This document shows positions 55,308 to 63,335 of a stretch of DNA of 64,000 bases, piece by piece. A program made the position numbers and the translations under genes. Below the pieces are notes generated by a model. That model had not been told where the DNA came from, did not search any database, and saw only the letters and a program-made list of their open reading frames with translations. This stretch comes from Limnobaculum xujianqingii. GTDB taxonomy: Bacteria; Pseudomonadota; Gammaproteobacteria; Enterobacterales; Enterobacteriaceae. Each line of letters starts with the position of its first letter. Positions within the stretch are counted from its first letter, which is position 1. The DNA lies in NCBI RefSeq assembly GCF_013394855.1, contig NZ_JABMLK010000001.1, positions 1,178,001-1,242,000 on the forward strand. The letters run 5' to 3'.

Positions 55308-56687
55308 ATGAAAAAATGGATCCTGGTACTTGTAGCTTTCTTTGCGTTTTCATCTACTGCTTATGCAAAAATTGAAACCGTTGAAGCACAAGGATACGGT
55401 GAAACCTACGAAAAAGCAGTTGATGCCGCACTGGCTGATGCTGTTCGTCAGGTTAATGGAATGACCGTTTCAACACAGTCAGAACGTGCTGGAAACTATG
55501 TTCGCATCAATGATAAAAGTGACGCGAGTGCTGATGTTAAAGGTACCAGCGTTCAGGACGACCAAAACAAAGATGATTCCTTTCTGAGTAATAAGAAAGG
55601 TAACAGTACTTATACTGAAAATATCAACATTAATGCCGCAGCAAACCGTAATCGCGATGTTACCGTCAATGCTGGTCAGAGTGCTCAAATTAATACTCAA
55701 AGTGCCGGTATCGTTAAAGGGTATAAAGTTAAAACCCGCGATTGTGATGCTAAAGGCTGTACCGTTGTTTTGACCGTTGAAGTAGATAAAGTTGAGCGTA
55801 AAACTTCACAGGCATCTTCTCAGCGTGACCGTTTAGCTATTATTACTACTGGTAACCGTAGTCGTTCCGCCTTTGCCAATACGCTTCGTCAGGAAATTAC
55901 TGACCGTATCGTACAGTCACAGCGTTTTACCGTGCTGGACCGCAGTGCTACTAATGAGAAAGCCTTCGCACAAGAAGAGAAAATGTTGGAAGGCCGTTCA
56001 GATAATGCAGCCAGCGTAGGACAGACGGCCCTACTCGCTGACTATATTCTGGTCATCAATGTAACTGAAGCTGGTGTAAAAACCACGACTAAAGTCACCA
56101 GCGTTGATTTAACCGGTGAATTTGACGTTAGCAGCTCCCACAGAACCAAAGTGACCGTACGCTATTCATTATTGGAAGCTGCGACTCATGGTATTCAGTG
56201 GTCTGATTCCAGCGTCTTCGAACAAGGCGGTAAATATATTGAAACCGCCCGCAAACAGATCAGCGATGTTATTGCCGATAAAATTGTCAATAAGCTGACA
56301 CCGGCCAAAGTGGTTGCGGTGACTAACGGCCAGATCGTCATAAACCGTGGTGAAGCCATGGTTTATGATGGCGACCGTTTTGATATCTATTCTCAAGGTG
56401 AGCAACTGGTCGATCCGGATACCGGGGAAGTGCTGGGTGCCGCTGAAGAGAAAGTGGCGACCATTCTGATCACCACCATAAAAGACAAAATCTCTTATGG
56501 TATTGTTGAAAGCGGTAAGATTGATGTCATAGAGAAAGGTGCAGTAGCTCGTTTGGCTGCCCCACTACCATCTGAAAATAAAGCTCAGGCAGCGAAAAAA
56601 GCGACTGCAGCAAAACCTAAGGCAAAAGCCAAACCAGCAGCTAACGAACAGCGTCTGGGGGATTCAGGCGGCGTATTTTTGAAATAA
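55308..56687 (+). CDS. Periplasmic CsgG/FlgT-like protein
   Basis: 459 residues. Signal peptide with cleavage near STAYA/KIETVEAQGYG. The N-terminal domain (about 20-65, AQGYGETYEKAVDAALADAVRQVNG) resembles the FlgT/LPP20-type fold. The middle CsgG-like domain (about 180-335) holds IITTGNRSRSAFANTLRQEITDRIVQSQRFTVLDRS and ADYILVINVTEAG. The C-terminal beta domain (FDIYSQGEQLVDPDTGEVLG) is followed by a Lys/Ala-rich tail. It lacks a lipobox, unlike CsgG. Function unknown. A strong terminator ends the cluster. Confidence 0.75.
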   Translation: MKKWILVLVAFFAFSSTAYAKIETVEAQGYGETYEKAVDAALADAVRQVNGMTVSTQSERAGNYVRINDKSDASADVKGTSVQDDQNKDDSFLSNKKGNSTYTENININAAANRNRDVTVNAGQSAQINTQSAGIVKGYKVKTRDCDAKGCTVVLTVEVDKVERKTSQASSQRDRLAIITTGNRSRSAFANTLRQEITDRIVQSQRFTVLDRSATNEKAFAQEEKMLEGRSDNAASVGQTALLADYILVINVTEAGVKTTTKVTSVDLTGEFDVSSSHRTKVTVRYSLLEAATHGIQWSDSSVFEQGGKYIETARKQISDVIADKIVNKLTPAKVVAVTNGQIVINRGEAMVYDGDRFDIYSQGEQLVDPDTGEVLGAAEEKVATILITTIKDKISYGIVESGKIDVIEKGAVARLAAPLPSENKAQAAKKATAAKPKAKAKPAANEQRLGDSGGVFLK

Positions 56688-56716
56688 TCGTTACCGATAG
56701 CAAAATACTTCATCTT

Positions 56717-56746
56717 ATAGCCAACCTCCGGGTTGGCTATTTTTTT
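56717..56746 (+). terminator. Terminator of the lipoprotein/CsgG-like cluster
   Basis: ATAGCCAACC, loop TCCG, GGTTGGCTAT, then TTTTTT: a 10-bp perfect stem with a strong T-tract, 29 bp after the stop. The rest of the 339-bp gap up to 57026 is AT-rich, with a weaker foldback (ACCAG..CTGGT near 56765-56793) and no gene. Confidence 0.95.
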
Positions 56747-57026
56747 GCCCCTTGCTATACCTTAATACCAGTAGGCTATTTTTCTGGCTATGCTGGTGTT
56801 TATTTCCGCATCGATATAATCCGTTGGCATGCGCTATACTTATCGAGAGCAATACGACATTCCTTTTATTAAAAACAAAACCTCCGCTAACCATACGAAG
56901 AATCAGTATTAATTTTTTATCCGCCTAAATAACCTAAAACCTCAATCTATTTTGATTTATTATTTAATGCTGTTTTTCAGTTGAATGACTCAATATGAAT
57001 TAACATATCACTGACAACGACAATCA

Positions 57027-58193
57027 ATGGTGCTGAATATGTTTAACTTCGATTATTACAACCCAACACGTATTATGTTTGGTACTGAACGTATCAAAGA
57101 TCTTGGTGCTCAATTACCTGAAGATGCCAAAGTGCTCATCACCTATGGTGGCGGAAGTGCCAAGCGATTTGGCACCATTGATGAAGTGATTCAATCACTG
57201 GGAAAACGAAAGTATATTGAGTTTGGTGGCATCGAACCCAATCCTCATTACGATACCCTGATGAAAGCAGTTGAGATTGTTAAAGCAGAAAAAATAGATT
57301 ATCTGATTGCTGTTGGCGGAGGTTCTGTCATTGATGGTACTAAATTTATTGCCGCAGCAGTTTATTTTGAAGGAGATGCCTGGGAAACCTGGATTAGTAA
57401 CACGCCATTAAAACAAGTATTACCGATTGGTTGTGTATTAACCCTTCCGGCAACAGGATCCGAAATGAATGGCACTGCAGTAATTAGTAATACTGCGCTC
57501 AATGCTAAATTAAGCCATAAGCATCCCTTACTCTTCCCACGCTTTGCCATTCTTGATCCAAGAAAGTCTTACACACTTCCAACCAAACAAATGGCAAATG
57601 GTGTGGTGGATGCTTTTGTTCACGTTGCCGAGCAGTATCTGACTTATCCGGTATATGGCAAAGTTCAGGATCGTTATGCTGAAGGACTGATGCTAACCTT
57701 AATTGAAGAAGGCCCAAAGGCATTAAAAGAACCTGAAAATTACGATGTCAGAGCAGCAATCATGTGGAGCGCTACTCAAGCCCTTAATGGTCTTATTGGT
57801 GTTGGTGTGCCACAAGATTGGGCCTCACATCGTATTGGATACTATTTTACTATTCACCACGGTCTCGACCATGCTCAGACATTAGCCATTCTTCTTCCCG
57901 CAGTATTAGATGTGCAGAGAGAAAATAAACGGCTAAAACTACTACAATATGCAGAAAGAGTATGGCAACTCACTGAAGGATCAGAAGAAGAGCGTATAAA
58001 TAGTGCTATTATGCTTACTCGTCAATTCTTTGAAAATATGGGATTACCTACTTATCTTAGAGCTTATGGGATCCCTGAATCAGCAATTGAAGAAGCAATT
58101 AACTATTTAAAAAGATTTAATTTATTACCTCTGGGAGAGCATAAAGATATCTCAGTAATTGAAGCCAGAAGGATTTTAAGTTTAAGTTACTAG
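57027..58193 (+). CDS. YqhD-like iron/zinc-type alcohol (aldehyde) dehydrogenase
   Basis: 388 residues, aligning throughout with E. coli YqhD (387), an NADPH-dependent reductase of toxic aldehydes. Cofactor motif ITYGGGSAKRFG and AVGGGSVIDGTKFIAAA are present. Metal ligands by alignment are Asp195, His199 (VVDAFVHVAEQY), His268 and His282 (GLDHAQT). The second His of the HxxxH motif is Tyr272 (SHRIGYYF where YqhD has THMLGHEL). The start may be residue 1 or Met5. No yqhC-type regulator is adjacent, so it may be a paralogue rather than the orthologue. Confidence 0.88.
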   Translation: MVLNMFNFDYYNPTRIMFGTERIKDLGAQLPEDAKVLITYGGGSAKRFGTIDEVIQSLGKRKYIEFGGIEPNPHYDTLMKAVEIVKAEKIDYLIAVGGGSVIDGTKFIAAAVYFEGDAWETWISNTPLKQVLPIGCVLTLPATGSEMNGTAVISNTALNAKLSHKHPLLFPRFAILDPRKSYTLPTKQMANGVVDAFVHVAEQYLTYPVYGKVQDRYAEGLMLTLIEEGPKALKEPENYDVRAAIMWSATQALNGLIGVGVPQDWASHRIGYYFTIHHGLDHAQTLAILLPAVLDVQRENKRLKLLQYAERVWQLTEGSEEERINSAIMLTRQFFENMGLPTYLRAYGIPESAIEEAINYLKRFNLLPLGEHKDISVIEARRILSLSY

Positions 58194-58199
58194 CACCCA

Positions 58200-58246
58200 T
58201 CGGCAGAGAATAATAATACTATAAACGCTTGTTCATTCTCTGCCGA
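58200..58246 (+). terminator. Stem after the YqhD-like gene
   Basis: TCGGCAGAGAAT (58200-58211) and ATTCTCTGCCGA (58235-58246), a perfect 12-bp stem with a 23-nt loop immediately after the stop codon. Confidence 0.6.
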
Positions 58247-58251
58247 CATAC

Positions 58252-58298
58252 TATTATATATGTATCAACGGGACGATGCCGTTGATACATATATAATA
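58252..58298. terminator. 20-bp perfect hairpin upstream of cnu
   Basis: Left arm 58252-58271 and right arm 58279-58298 are perfectly complementary over 20 bp with a 7-nt loop (GACGATG). The stem core is GTATCAACGG / CCGTTGATAC, flanked by AT-rich arms. No T-tract beyond TTATT. It could terminate transcription either way or be a mobile-element remnant. Confidence 0.5.
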
Positions 58299-58398
58299 TT
58301 ATTCACCAAGCAGTTTATCACCTAACGTAACATTACTTATGCTAGTTTGGCTCGCTTGGGCTACCATTCAATTCAGTCTGCAATTAAAGTAAAATATA

Positions 58399-58611
58399 AT
58401 GAGCGATATTGATTATTTAATGATGTTCCGCAAATGCTCTAATCACGATAGCTTAGAGCGCCTTTATGATAAATTAAATTATTCTTTAGTGGATAATAAT
58501 GTATTAGCTAATATGTATCGTGCCGCCGACCATCGTCGTGCAGAATTAGTAGCTGGTAAACTATTTGACTTAGGTAAAGTACCTAAAACTATCTGGTCTC
58601 AGGTCAAATAA
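58399..58611 (+). CDS. cnu: Hha-family nucleoid modulator Cnu (YdgT)
   Basis: 70 residues: [20 protein letters not shown], then [40 protein letters not shown]. This is much closer to E. coli Cnu/YdgT than to Hha or YmoA (shared [23 protein letters not shown] and LFDLGxVPKxxW). Such proteins bind H-NS/StpA to silence AT-rich and horizontally acquired DNA; Cnu also binds near oriC. The charged residues of the HRR..E surface are intact. Single gene between AT-rich gaps; weak ribosome binding site. Confidence 0.92.
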   Translation: MSDIDYLMMFRKCSNHDSLERLYDKLNYSLVDNNVLANMYRAADHRRAELVAGKLFDLGKVPKTIWSQVK

Positions 58612-59370
58612 TTTATTTTATAAATTAAGCATCGTTATTTATCTTAATTTGGCTTGCTATACCCATAAGCTAGCCAAGGCTTAAGTGCGTTTATTTGCAC
58701 TTATAATTTGTATGTATTTAATGATTCCGATAATGGATTAGCGTTAGCTATCTCCGTAAGATAGCTAATAGACTACCAACAAACACACTTCATCAGGCAT
58801 TCTGGCATATATTTACCATCGCATAACTAACATATTAAATACAATATATGAAGATATATATGTAAATACTATGTAACAAGATTTAATTTGAAGTTATACA
58901 TTTATGGTAATAATAAAACATATAAATATAAGACATAATATAAAGAAATATATCATTACCTGAATGGAATTCCCAACACTTAATTTTACTCATGAAATAA
59001 CTATTAACGTACTTTAATAAAAACACCGCTATTATATAGTGACCTTATATGGATTCAATTCTATCTCCACTACTGCCTTTGATTAAATAAATTGGATTCT
59101 GGTAAAGATGAATCTGTTCTAATCGATATCATTTCAAAAGAGCAACACTCAATAATCCAGTTACAACATTATTGTTTTCTACTACATTTTCATCATTACT
59201 ATTGAGAAAACGTGCTTAGATTCACTCACTGTTTACTGACTCAATATCATTTTTCGCTTGCCTGATATTACTGATATCTTTCCAATAAAGCTCTTCTATA
59301 CTTATGTTGAAACGAATCAATACAGACACATTTTAGAAAAAAATGAGTTATGACACGGTGAGAGGTACAA
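58612..59370. other. Long gene-free AT-rich region between cnu and ybjP
   Basis: About 760 bp without a supported gene. A perfect 10-bp hairpin TTAGCTATCT-CCGTA-AGATAGCTAA lies at 58744-58768, and a weaker TTGGCT..AGCCAA foldback near 58649-58677 may end cnu. From 58800 to 59330 it is very AT-rich, with no recognised RNA or repeat. Confidence 0.5.
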
Positions 59371-59925
59371 ATGAAGTCTTGGTTATCAATAATCTACGGT
59401 GTACTGGTTACTTTCTCATTAGCTGGTTGTGTAGTGACAGAAACAACTGTCAGTCATCACTATGGTTCTAATGATCCGGCAATGGCCGCACAAAAATTTT
59501 ATAGTCAGTACTTTGCCAGTGGCAGTACAGGGCTGCCAACCGACTCTCAACTTGCTACATTCAAACCTTATATCAGTGCAGAACTCTATCAATCACTGGA
59601 ACACGCCAAAAAGCGCCAGCTGGATGAAATTAAACAGCATCCTGACGAAAAACCATCGCTGGTTGATAGCGATCTATTTTCCAGTTTGTTTGAAGGCCCC
59701 TCTTCTGTTGATATACCATCCATTCCGGTATTACCTGGTGCCAATAACGTAACATTACAGGCCAATTTTACCCGAACAGAACAAGGCAAAGATATTCTTC
59801 ACTGGACTGATGAAATCAAAATGGTTAAGCAGAATGATAGTTGGGTTATTGATGATCTGGTATATAAGGGTAATTGGGAGTTTGCGGCTAAAAGCACCTT
59901 AAGAAAAGCATTATCCAGTGAATAG
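59371..59925 (+). CDS. ybjP: Lipoprotein YbjP-like (DUF3828)
   Basis: 184 residues. Lipobox FSLAGC with the acylated Cys at residue 20. Matches E. coli YbjP (171) in layout: AAQKFYSQYF, FKPYISAELYQSL, DLFSSLFEGP, the proline-rich IPSIPVLPGANNVTL, then HWTDEIKMVKQNDSWVIDDLVYKGNW and a TLRKAL end. The family resembles DUF3828 stress lipoproteins. In E. coli ybjP is beside the art genes, so its neighbourhood differs here. Confidence 0.8.
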   Translation: MKSWLSIIYGVLVTFSLAGCVVTETTVSHHYGSNDPAMAAQKFYSQYFASGSTGLPTDSQLATFKPYISAELYQSLEHAKKRQLDEIKQHPDEKPSLVDSDLFSSLFEGPSSVDIPSIPVLPGANNVTLQANFTRTEQGKDILHWTDEIKMVKQNDSWVIDDLVYKGNWEFAAKSTLRKALSSE

Positions 59926-60012
59926 CTAAATGAATTATTCAGCTATTTTTGCCTAACATCGCATCAATTTGTTCAGTTGATGAACACTCAAATTGAAGTT
60001 AGTAATTTAGCG

Positions 60013-60041
60013 TTGACAGCCTGAATAGAGATGGATATGAT
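60013..60041 (+). promoter_or_regulatory. Strong promoter of the first tRNA-Asn gene
   Basis: TTGACA (60013-60018), 17-bp spacer, TATGAT (60036-60041), followed by a C/G-rich discriminator (CGCCCC) typical of stringently controlled stable-RNA promoters. Confidence 0.85.
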
Positions 60042-60059
60042 TCGCCCCGTTCACACGAT

Positions 60060-60135
60060 TCCTCTGTAGTTCAGTCGGTAGAACGGCGGACTGTTAATCC
60101 GTATGTCACTGGTTCAAGTCCAGTCAGAGGAGCCA
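60060..60135 (+). tRNA. tRNA-Asn (GTT), copy 1
   Basis: 76 nt with encoded CCA. Acceptor TCCTCTG pairs with CAGAGGA, the D-arm contains AGTTCAGTCGGTAGAACG, the anticodon loop is CTGTTAATC with anticodon GTT, and the T-arm is CTGGTTCAAGTCCAG. Essentially E. coli tRNA-Asn. Confidence 0.98.
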
Positions 60136-60142
60136 TATTTAG

Positions 60143-60169
60143 AAAGGCCCGCTATTTAGCGGGCCTTTT
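60143..60169 (+). terminator. Terminator of tRNA-Asn copy 1
   Basis: AAAGGCCCGC, loop TATTTA, GCGGGCCTTT then TG; 10-bp perfect stem just after the tRNA. It may also serve the convergent minus-strand gene. Confidence 0.9.
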
Positions 60170-60186
60170 GCTTTTCAGATATATAT

Positions 60187-62805
60187 TTATTTTCCTGCCC
60201 CTGGCATTTGCCATTCATCCAGCGGAATTGGTCGGCCAAAGTAGTATCCTTGCCCTCTGGGGCATCCTAATTCATATAGCCTGTCAGCGACTTCTTTGGT
60301 TTCAATTCCTTCAGCAATAAGTGGAACACCTAAACCATTCGCTAAACGAATCACCGATGAAATGATTGCCTCATTTTTCGCGCTCTCTAAAATACCGCTA
60401 ACAAAATCCCGATCTATTTTCAGGCAGTCAAACTGTAAACGATGCAAATAGGAGAGACTGGAAAAACCAGAACCAAAATCATCAATAGCAACAGAAATAC
60501 CCAATGCACGTATTCGCCCCAGTTGCTCGCTGATAATCGTCCCCCTTTCAAGCAAGATGGATTCTGTTAGCTCTATCGTCAGGTTACAGGCTGATAGCTG
60601 AAATTCGTTCAACGTTGCCACAATCACACTATCAAAATCAGCCTGATACAGTTGGCGGGCAGAGACATTAATCTGAATATTAAAATCGGCGGGCCATCCG
60701 GAGGCAATTTTTAAGGCCAGTTGACGACAGGACTCTCTCAATACCCAACGTCCAATAGATAAAATTAGACCCGATTCCTCTGCCAGTGGAATAAATATAT
60801 AGGGAGGAACCATACCATAAGCTTTACTCTGCCAGCGGATCAGCGCCTCTGCCCCAATAACTTTGCGATGGTGTAAATCAATTATCGGCTGGAAATAAAC
60901 TCTTAACTCCTGATTTAACTCGGCCTGATTGAGCTCCGTTAGCATTTGTGTATTTTCAACCGCCCGGCTCATCATCTCCGGACGATAAATTTCAAAAGCA
61001 CCGGCACCTCTTTTTCTCGCTGCTGCCAGGGCAACAGAAGCATTTCTTAAAATCACCGCTAAGGTTTGGTCATCATATACTTCTTTAACCAGACCGATAT
61101 TTCCCGCGAATAATGGATGTTCACTCTCACATCCTTGAGAGTTGATATAAATATGTACATAACGAGCTATTTCATCTTCAGCTTTCTCACAGCCACAATC
61201 TTCCGGGTAACAAATGGCAAACTCAATATCATTAACTCTCGCCAATAACGTTCGGGAAGGAACAATTTCTTGTAGTTGCTTAACAAACTCGCACAGCAAA
61301 GCCTCCCCCTTTTGATAACCAAGGCTATTATTCACCGCATTAATGTTATCCAGACTGAGCAATATCAGGCCATTCCAAACCGTGGCATTCTCCTGAGCAT
61401 TCAATAGCTGAAGTTGTTTCTGGAGCCCTTCCTTACTCAACAAACCGGTGACAGAATCATAATAGACCTGATGTTCCAGTCGGGAGAATGCCGTTGATAG
61501 TGTCGATGACATATCATTAAAAGCATCATTAAGTTGCTTAATCTCTTTTAATTCAAAACGAGATTGATGTGCCGGAGACCATTTTTGACCGGCTAGCAGT
61601 CGTGCCTGAGTTGCTACATATTGAATTGGATTGGTGACTCGGGAAAGAATAAACCAGGCCATCGTGACCCCCAGCAGAAAAATAACAAAAATCATGCTGA
61701 AGGTGGTTTTTCTTTCATCGTTAAGTTGACCAACAAAATCACTTTGGGGGATGGCAACAACAATACGCCAGTTATGTAACCCTAACTCTTTACCGAAAGA
61801 GACAATCCGCCCATAGTAGGTTTCACCATCAATGCTTAATAATATTTTGCTATGTTTTGGGTGAGATAAGTAAGGAGCAATAGTGCGAATAATGACACTC
61901 TCACTATTTTCTGGCGTTAACAGATGGGCACGTTCCTGTTCTGGCAGACCATTCTCTGGCTTGAGAATCGGTTTTTCTATTGTTGAATGAGAAATAATTT
62001 CATTGTTATCGTTAACGATGAAAATAACCCCATTACCCAAATTTGGAATCTGCTGTAAATAACGATTAAACCTGTTCAATTTAATATCGCTTGATACCAC
62101 GCCAACATAGCGATTATCCATATCATAAACGGGACTACTGTATGAAATACTAATGCCTCTGATGGCATCCAGGTCCCAATATGCTCTGGTCCATGATGGC
62201 TTTCGGCTGGCATTCACCTCACGAAACCAGGGACGAGTTCGGGGATCGTATTTATCTATGGTTTTGATGATTGGATTTTTGGTATCCATACCCGAATAAA
62301 AATTCAAGGTACCCTGAGTTCGTTTATCTTTTAAAATTAACGTATAGGTATCCGTGATAGTTTCACGGCTAACACCGATGTAATCGCCATTCACCGCACC
62401 GAATGCCACCAGACTGAGCTGAGGTGAATAAGGAAACACTCGTTTCATGGTGGCCATCAATGGCGATTCAAATTCATCCAGATTAGCCATCTCCCCTGAC
62501 AACAGCTCTTGCATTGTCATTTCAACCGATGCATTCGCCTGTATTGGAACCTTCAGAAAGTTAAACAAATTAGTATGTACATACTCAATATGAGCAGAAA
62601 TCAACTTGTCGCTAAGGCTATCGAAGATACGGTTTTCACTGCGGTACTGTAAAAAAACGGCTAAACCAAACATGATGGTTAATATAAAGACAAAAAGCGA
62701 TGTCACAATCAGTTTCAAAGAGATTGAGTTTAATAATCGCACCTGTTTCACCACTTGCTGTTTGCCTGATTCAGAATACTCACGGGTTATTAAAGAATTT
62801 TTCAA
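60187..62805 (-). CDS. Membrane c-di-GMP phosphodiesterase (dCACHE-HAMP-degenerate GGDEF-EAL)
   Basis: 872 residues. TM1 at about 30-52, periplasmic double-CACHE-like sensor (about 55-365), TM2 at about 370-392, HAMP, then a GGDEF domain whose signature is NDIEF (about 525), so cyclase activity is unlikely. The EAL domain (about 635-872) looks active: EALIRW, INVSARQL, ELTESILLERG, IDDFGSGFSSLSYLHRLQFDCLKIDRDFV, AEGIETKEV and GQGYYFGRPIP keep the expected acidic, Asn, Lys and Gln residues. Predicted to hydrolyse c-di-GMP in response to a periplasmic ligand. Bracketed by identical tRNA-Asn units. I cannot assign an E. coli orthologue. Confidence 0.9.
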   Translation of the reverse strand: MKNSLITREYSESGKQQVVKQVRLLNSISLKLIVTSLFVFILTIMFGLAVFLQYRSENRIFDSLSDKLISAHIEYVHTNLFNFLKVPIQANASVEMTMQELLSGEMANLDEFESPLMATMKRVFPYSPQLSLVAFGAVNGDYIGVSRETITDTYTLILKDKRTQGTLNFYSGMDTKNPIIKTIDKYDPRTRPWFREVNASRKPSWTRAYWDLDAIRGISISYSSPVYDMDNRYVGVVSSDIKLNRFNRYLQQIPNLGNGVIFIVNDNNEIISHSTIEKPILKPENGLPEQERAHLLTPENSESVIIRTIAPYLSHPKHSKILLSIDGETYYGRIVSFGKELGLHNWRIVVAIPQSDFVGQLNDERKTTFSMIFVIFLLGVTMAWFILSRVTNPIQYVATQARLLAGQKWSPAHQSRFELKEIKQLNDAFNDMSSTLSTAFSRLEHQVYYDSVTGLLSKEGLQKQLQLLNAQENATVWNGLILLSLDNINAVNNSLGYQKGEALLCEFVKQLQEIVPSRTLLARVNDIEFAICYPEDCGCEKAEDEIARYVHIYINSQGCESEHPLFAGNIGLVKEVYDDQTLAVILRNASVALAAARKRGAGAFEIYRPEMMSRAVENTQMLTELNQAELNQELRVYFQPIIDLHHRKVIGAEALIRWQSKAYGMVPPYIFIPLAEESGLILSIGRWVLRESCRQLALKIASGWPADFNIQINVSARQLYQADFDSVIVATLNEFQLSACNLTIELTESILLERGTIISEQLGRIRALGISVAIDDFGSGFSSLSYLHRLQFDCLKIDRDFVSGILESAKNEAIISSVIRLANGLGVPLIAEGIETKEVADRLYELGCPRGQGYYFGRPIPLDEWQMPGAGK

Positions 62806-63079
62806 TGCACCAACACAATAACTGAAATTATCCGTGAACAGCCATATCTTTAGCTAAAGACAACTTAAGTTTATATTATTTCTGACTAAAGTTAGTCTAA
62901 ATATAAAATTTATCTAAAAATATAATTTAAACCGGAATATGTTCGATAATACCAGCAAGACTGATACCGCTATCGATATTTATATGCACAAGAGTTGAAC
63001 TAACTGACTAAAACAAAAGCGATTACTTGATATTTTGGGTGAAGTATAAGCAAACGCGCTATTTTCCCATGTTGAGCGG
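62806..63079. promoter_or_regulatory. Upstream region of the phosphodiesterase gene
   Basis: AT-rich. A perfect palindrome GACTAA-AG-TTAGTC (62884-62897) lies about 80 bp before the phosphodiesterase start and could be an operator. No gene seen. Confidence 0.35.
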
Positions 63080-63108
63080 TTGACAGAGTTAGCAATGGCA
63101 GATATCAT
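63080..63108 (+). promoter_or_regulatory. Strong promoter of the second tRNA-Asn gene
   Basis: TTGACA (63080-63085), 17-bp spacer, TATCAT (63103-63108), followed by GCGCCC. Confidence 0.85.
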
Positions 63109-63126
63109 GCGCCCTGTTCACACGAT

Positions 63127-63202
63127 TCCTCTGTAGTTCAGTCGGTAGAACGGCGGACTGTTAATCCGTATGTCACTGGTTCAAGTCCAGTCAGAGGAGC
63201 CA
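63127..63202 (+). tRNA. tRNA-Asn (GTT), copy 2
   Basis: 76 nt, identical to the copy at 60060-60135, with encoded CCA and its own strong promoter. Confidence 0.98.
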
Positions 63203-63209
63203 TATTTAG

Positions 63210-63236
63210 AAAGGCCCGCTATTTAGCGGGCCTTTT
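63210..63236 (+). terminator. Terminator of tRNA-Asn copy 2
   Basis: Same 10-bp stem and TATTTA loop as the terminator of copy 1. Confidence 0.9.
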
Positions 63237-63335
63237 GCTTTCTGGTTATTATAGTAGTGGTACAACCTCTTTGCTTCCTTCCCTGTCATCATTAACGAAT
63301 CAATTTTACTGACTACTTTTTACCCTCTCCCATCT

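Larger units (their letters stand above)
60049..60174 (+). repeat. 126-bp tRNA-Asn unit, copy 1
   Basis: Identical base for base to 63116-63241 (offset 3067): short leader, whole tRNA-Asn gene and terminator. The promoters outside the repeat are similar but not identical. The two copies bracket the GGDEF/EAL gene in direct orientation. Confidence 0.95.
63116..63241 (+). repeat. 126-bp tRNA-Asn unit, copy 2
   Basis: Identical to 60049-60174; see copy 1. Confidence 0.95.
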
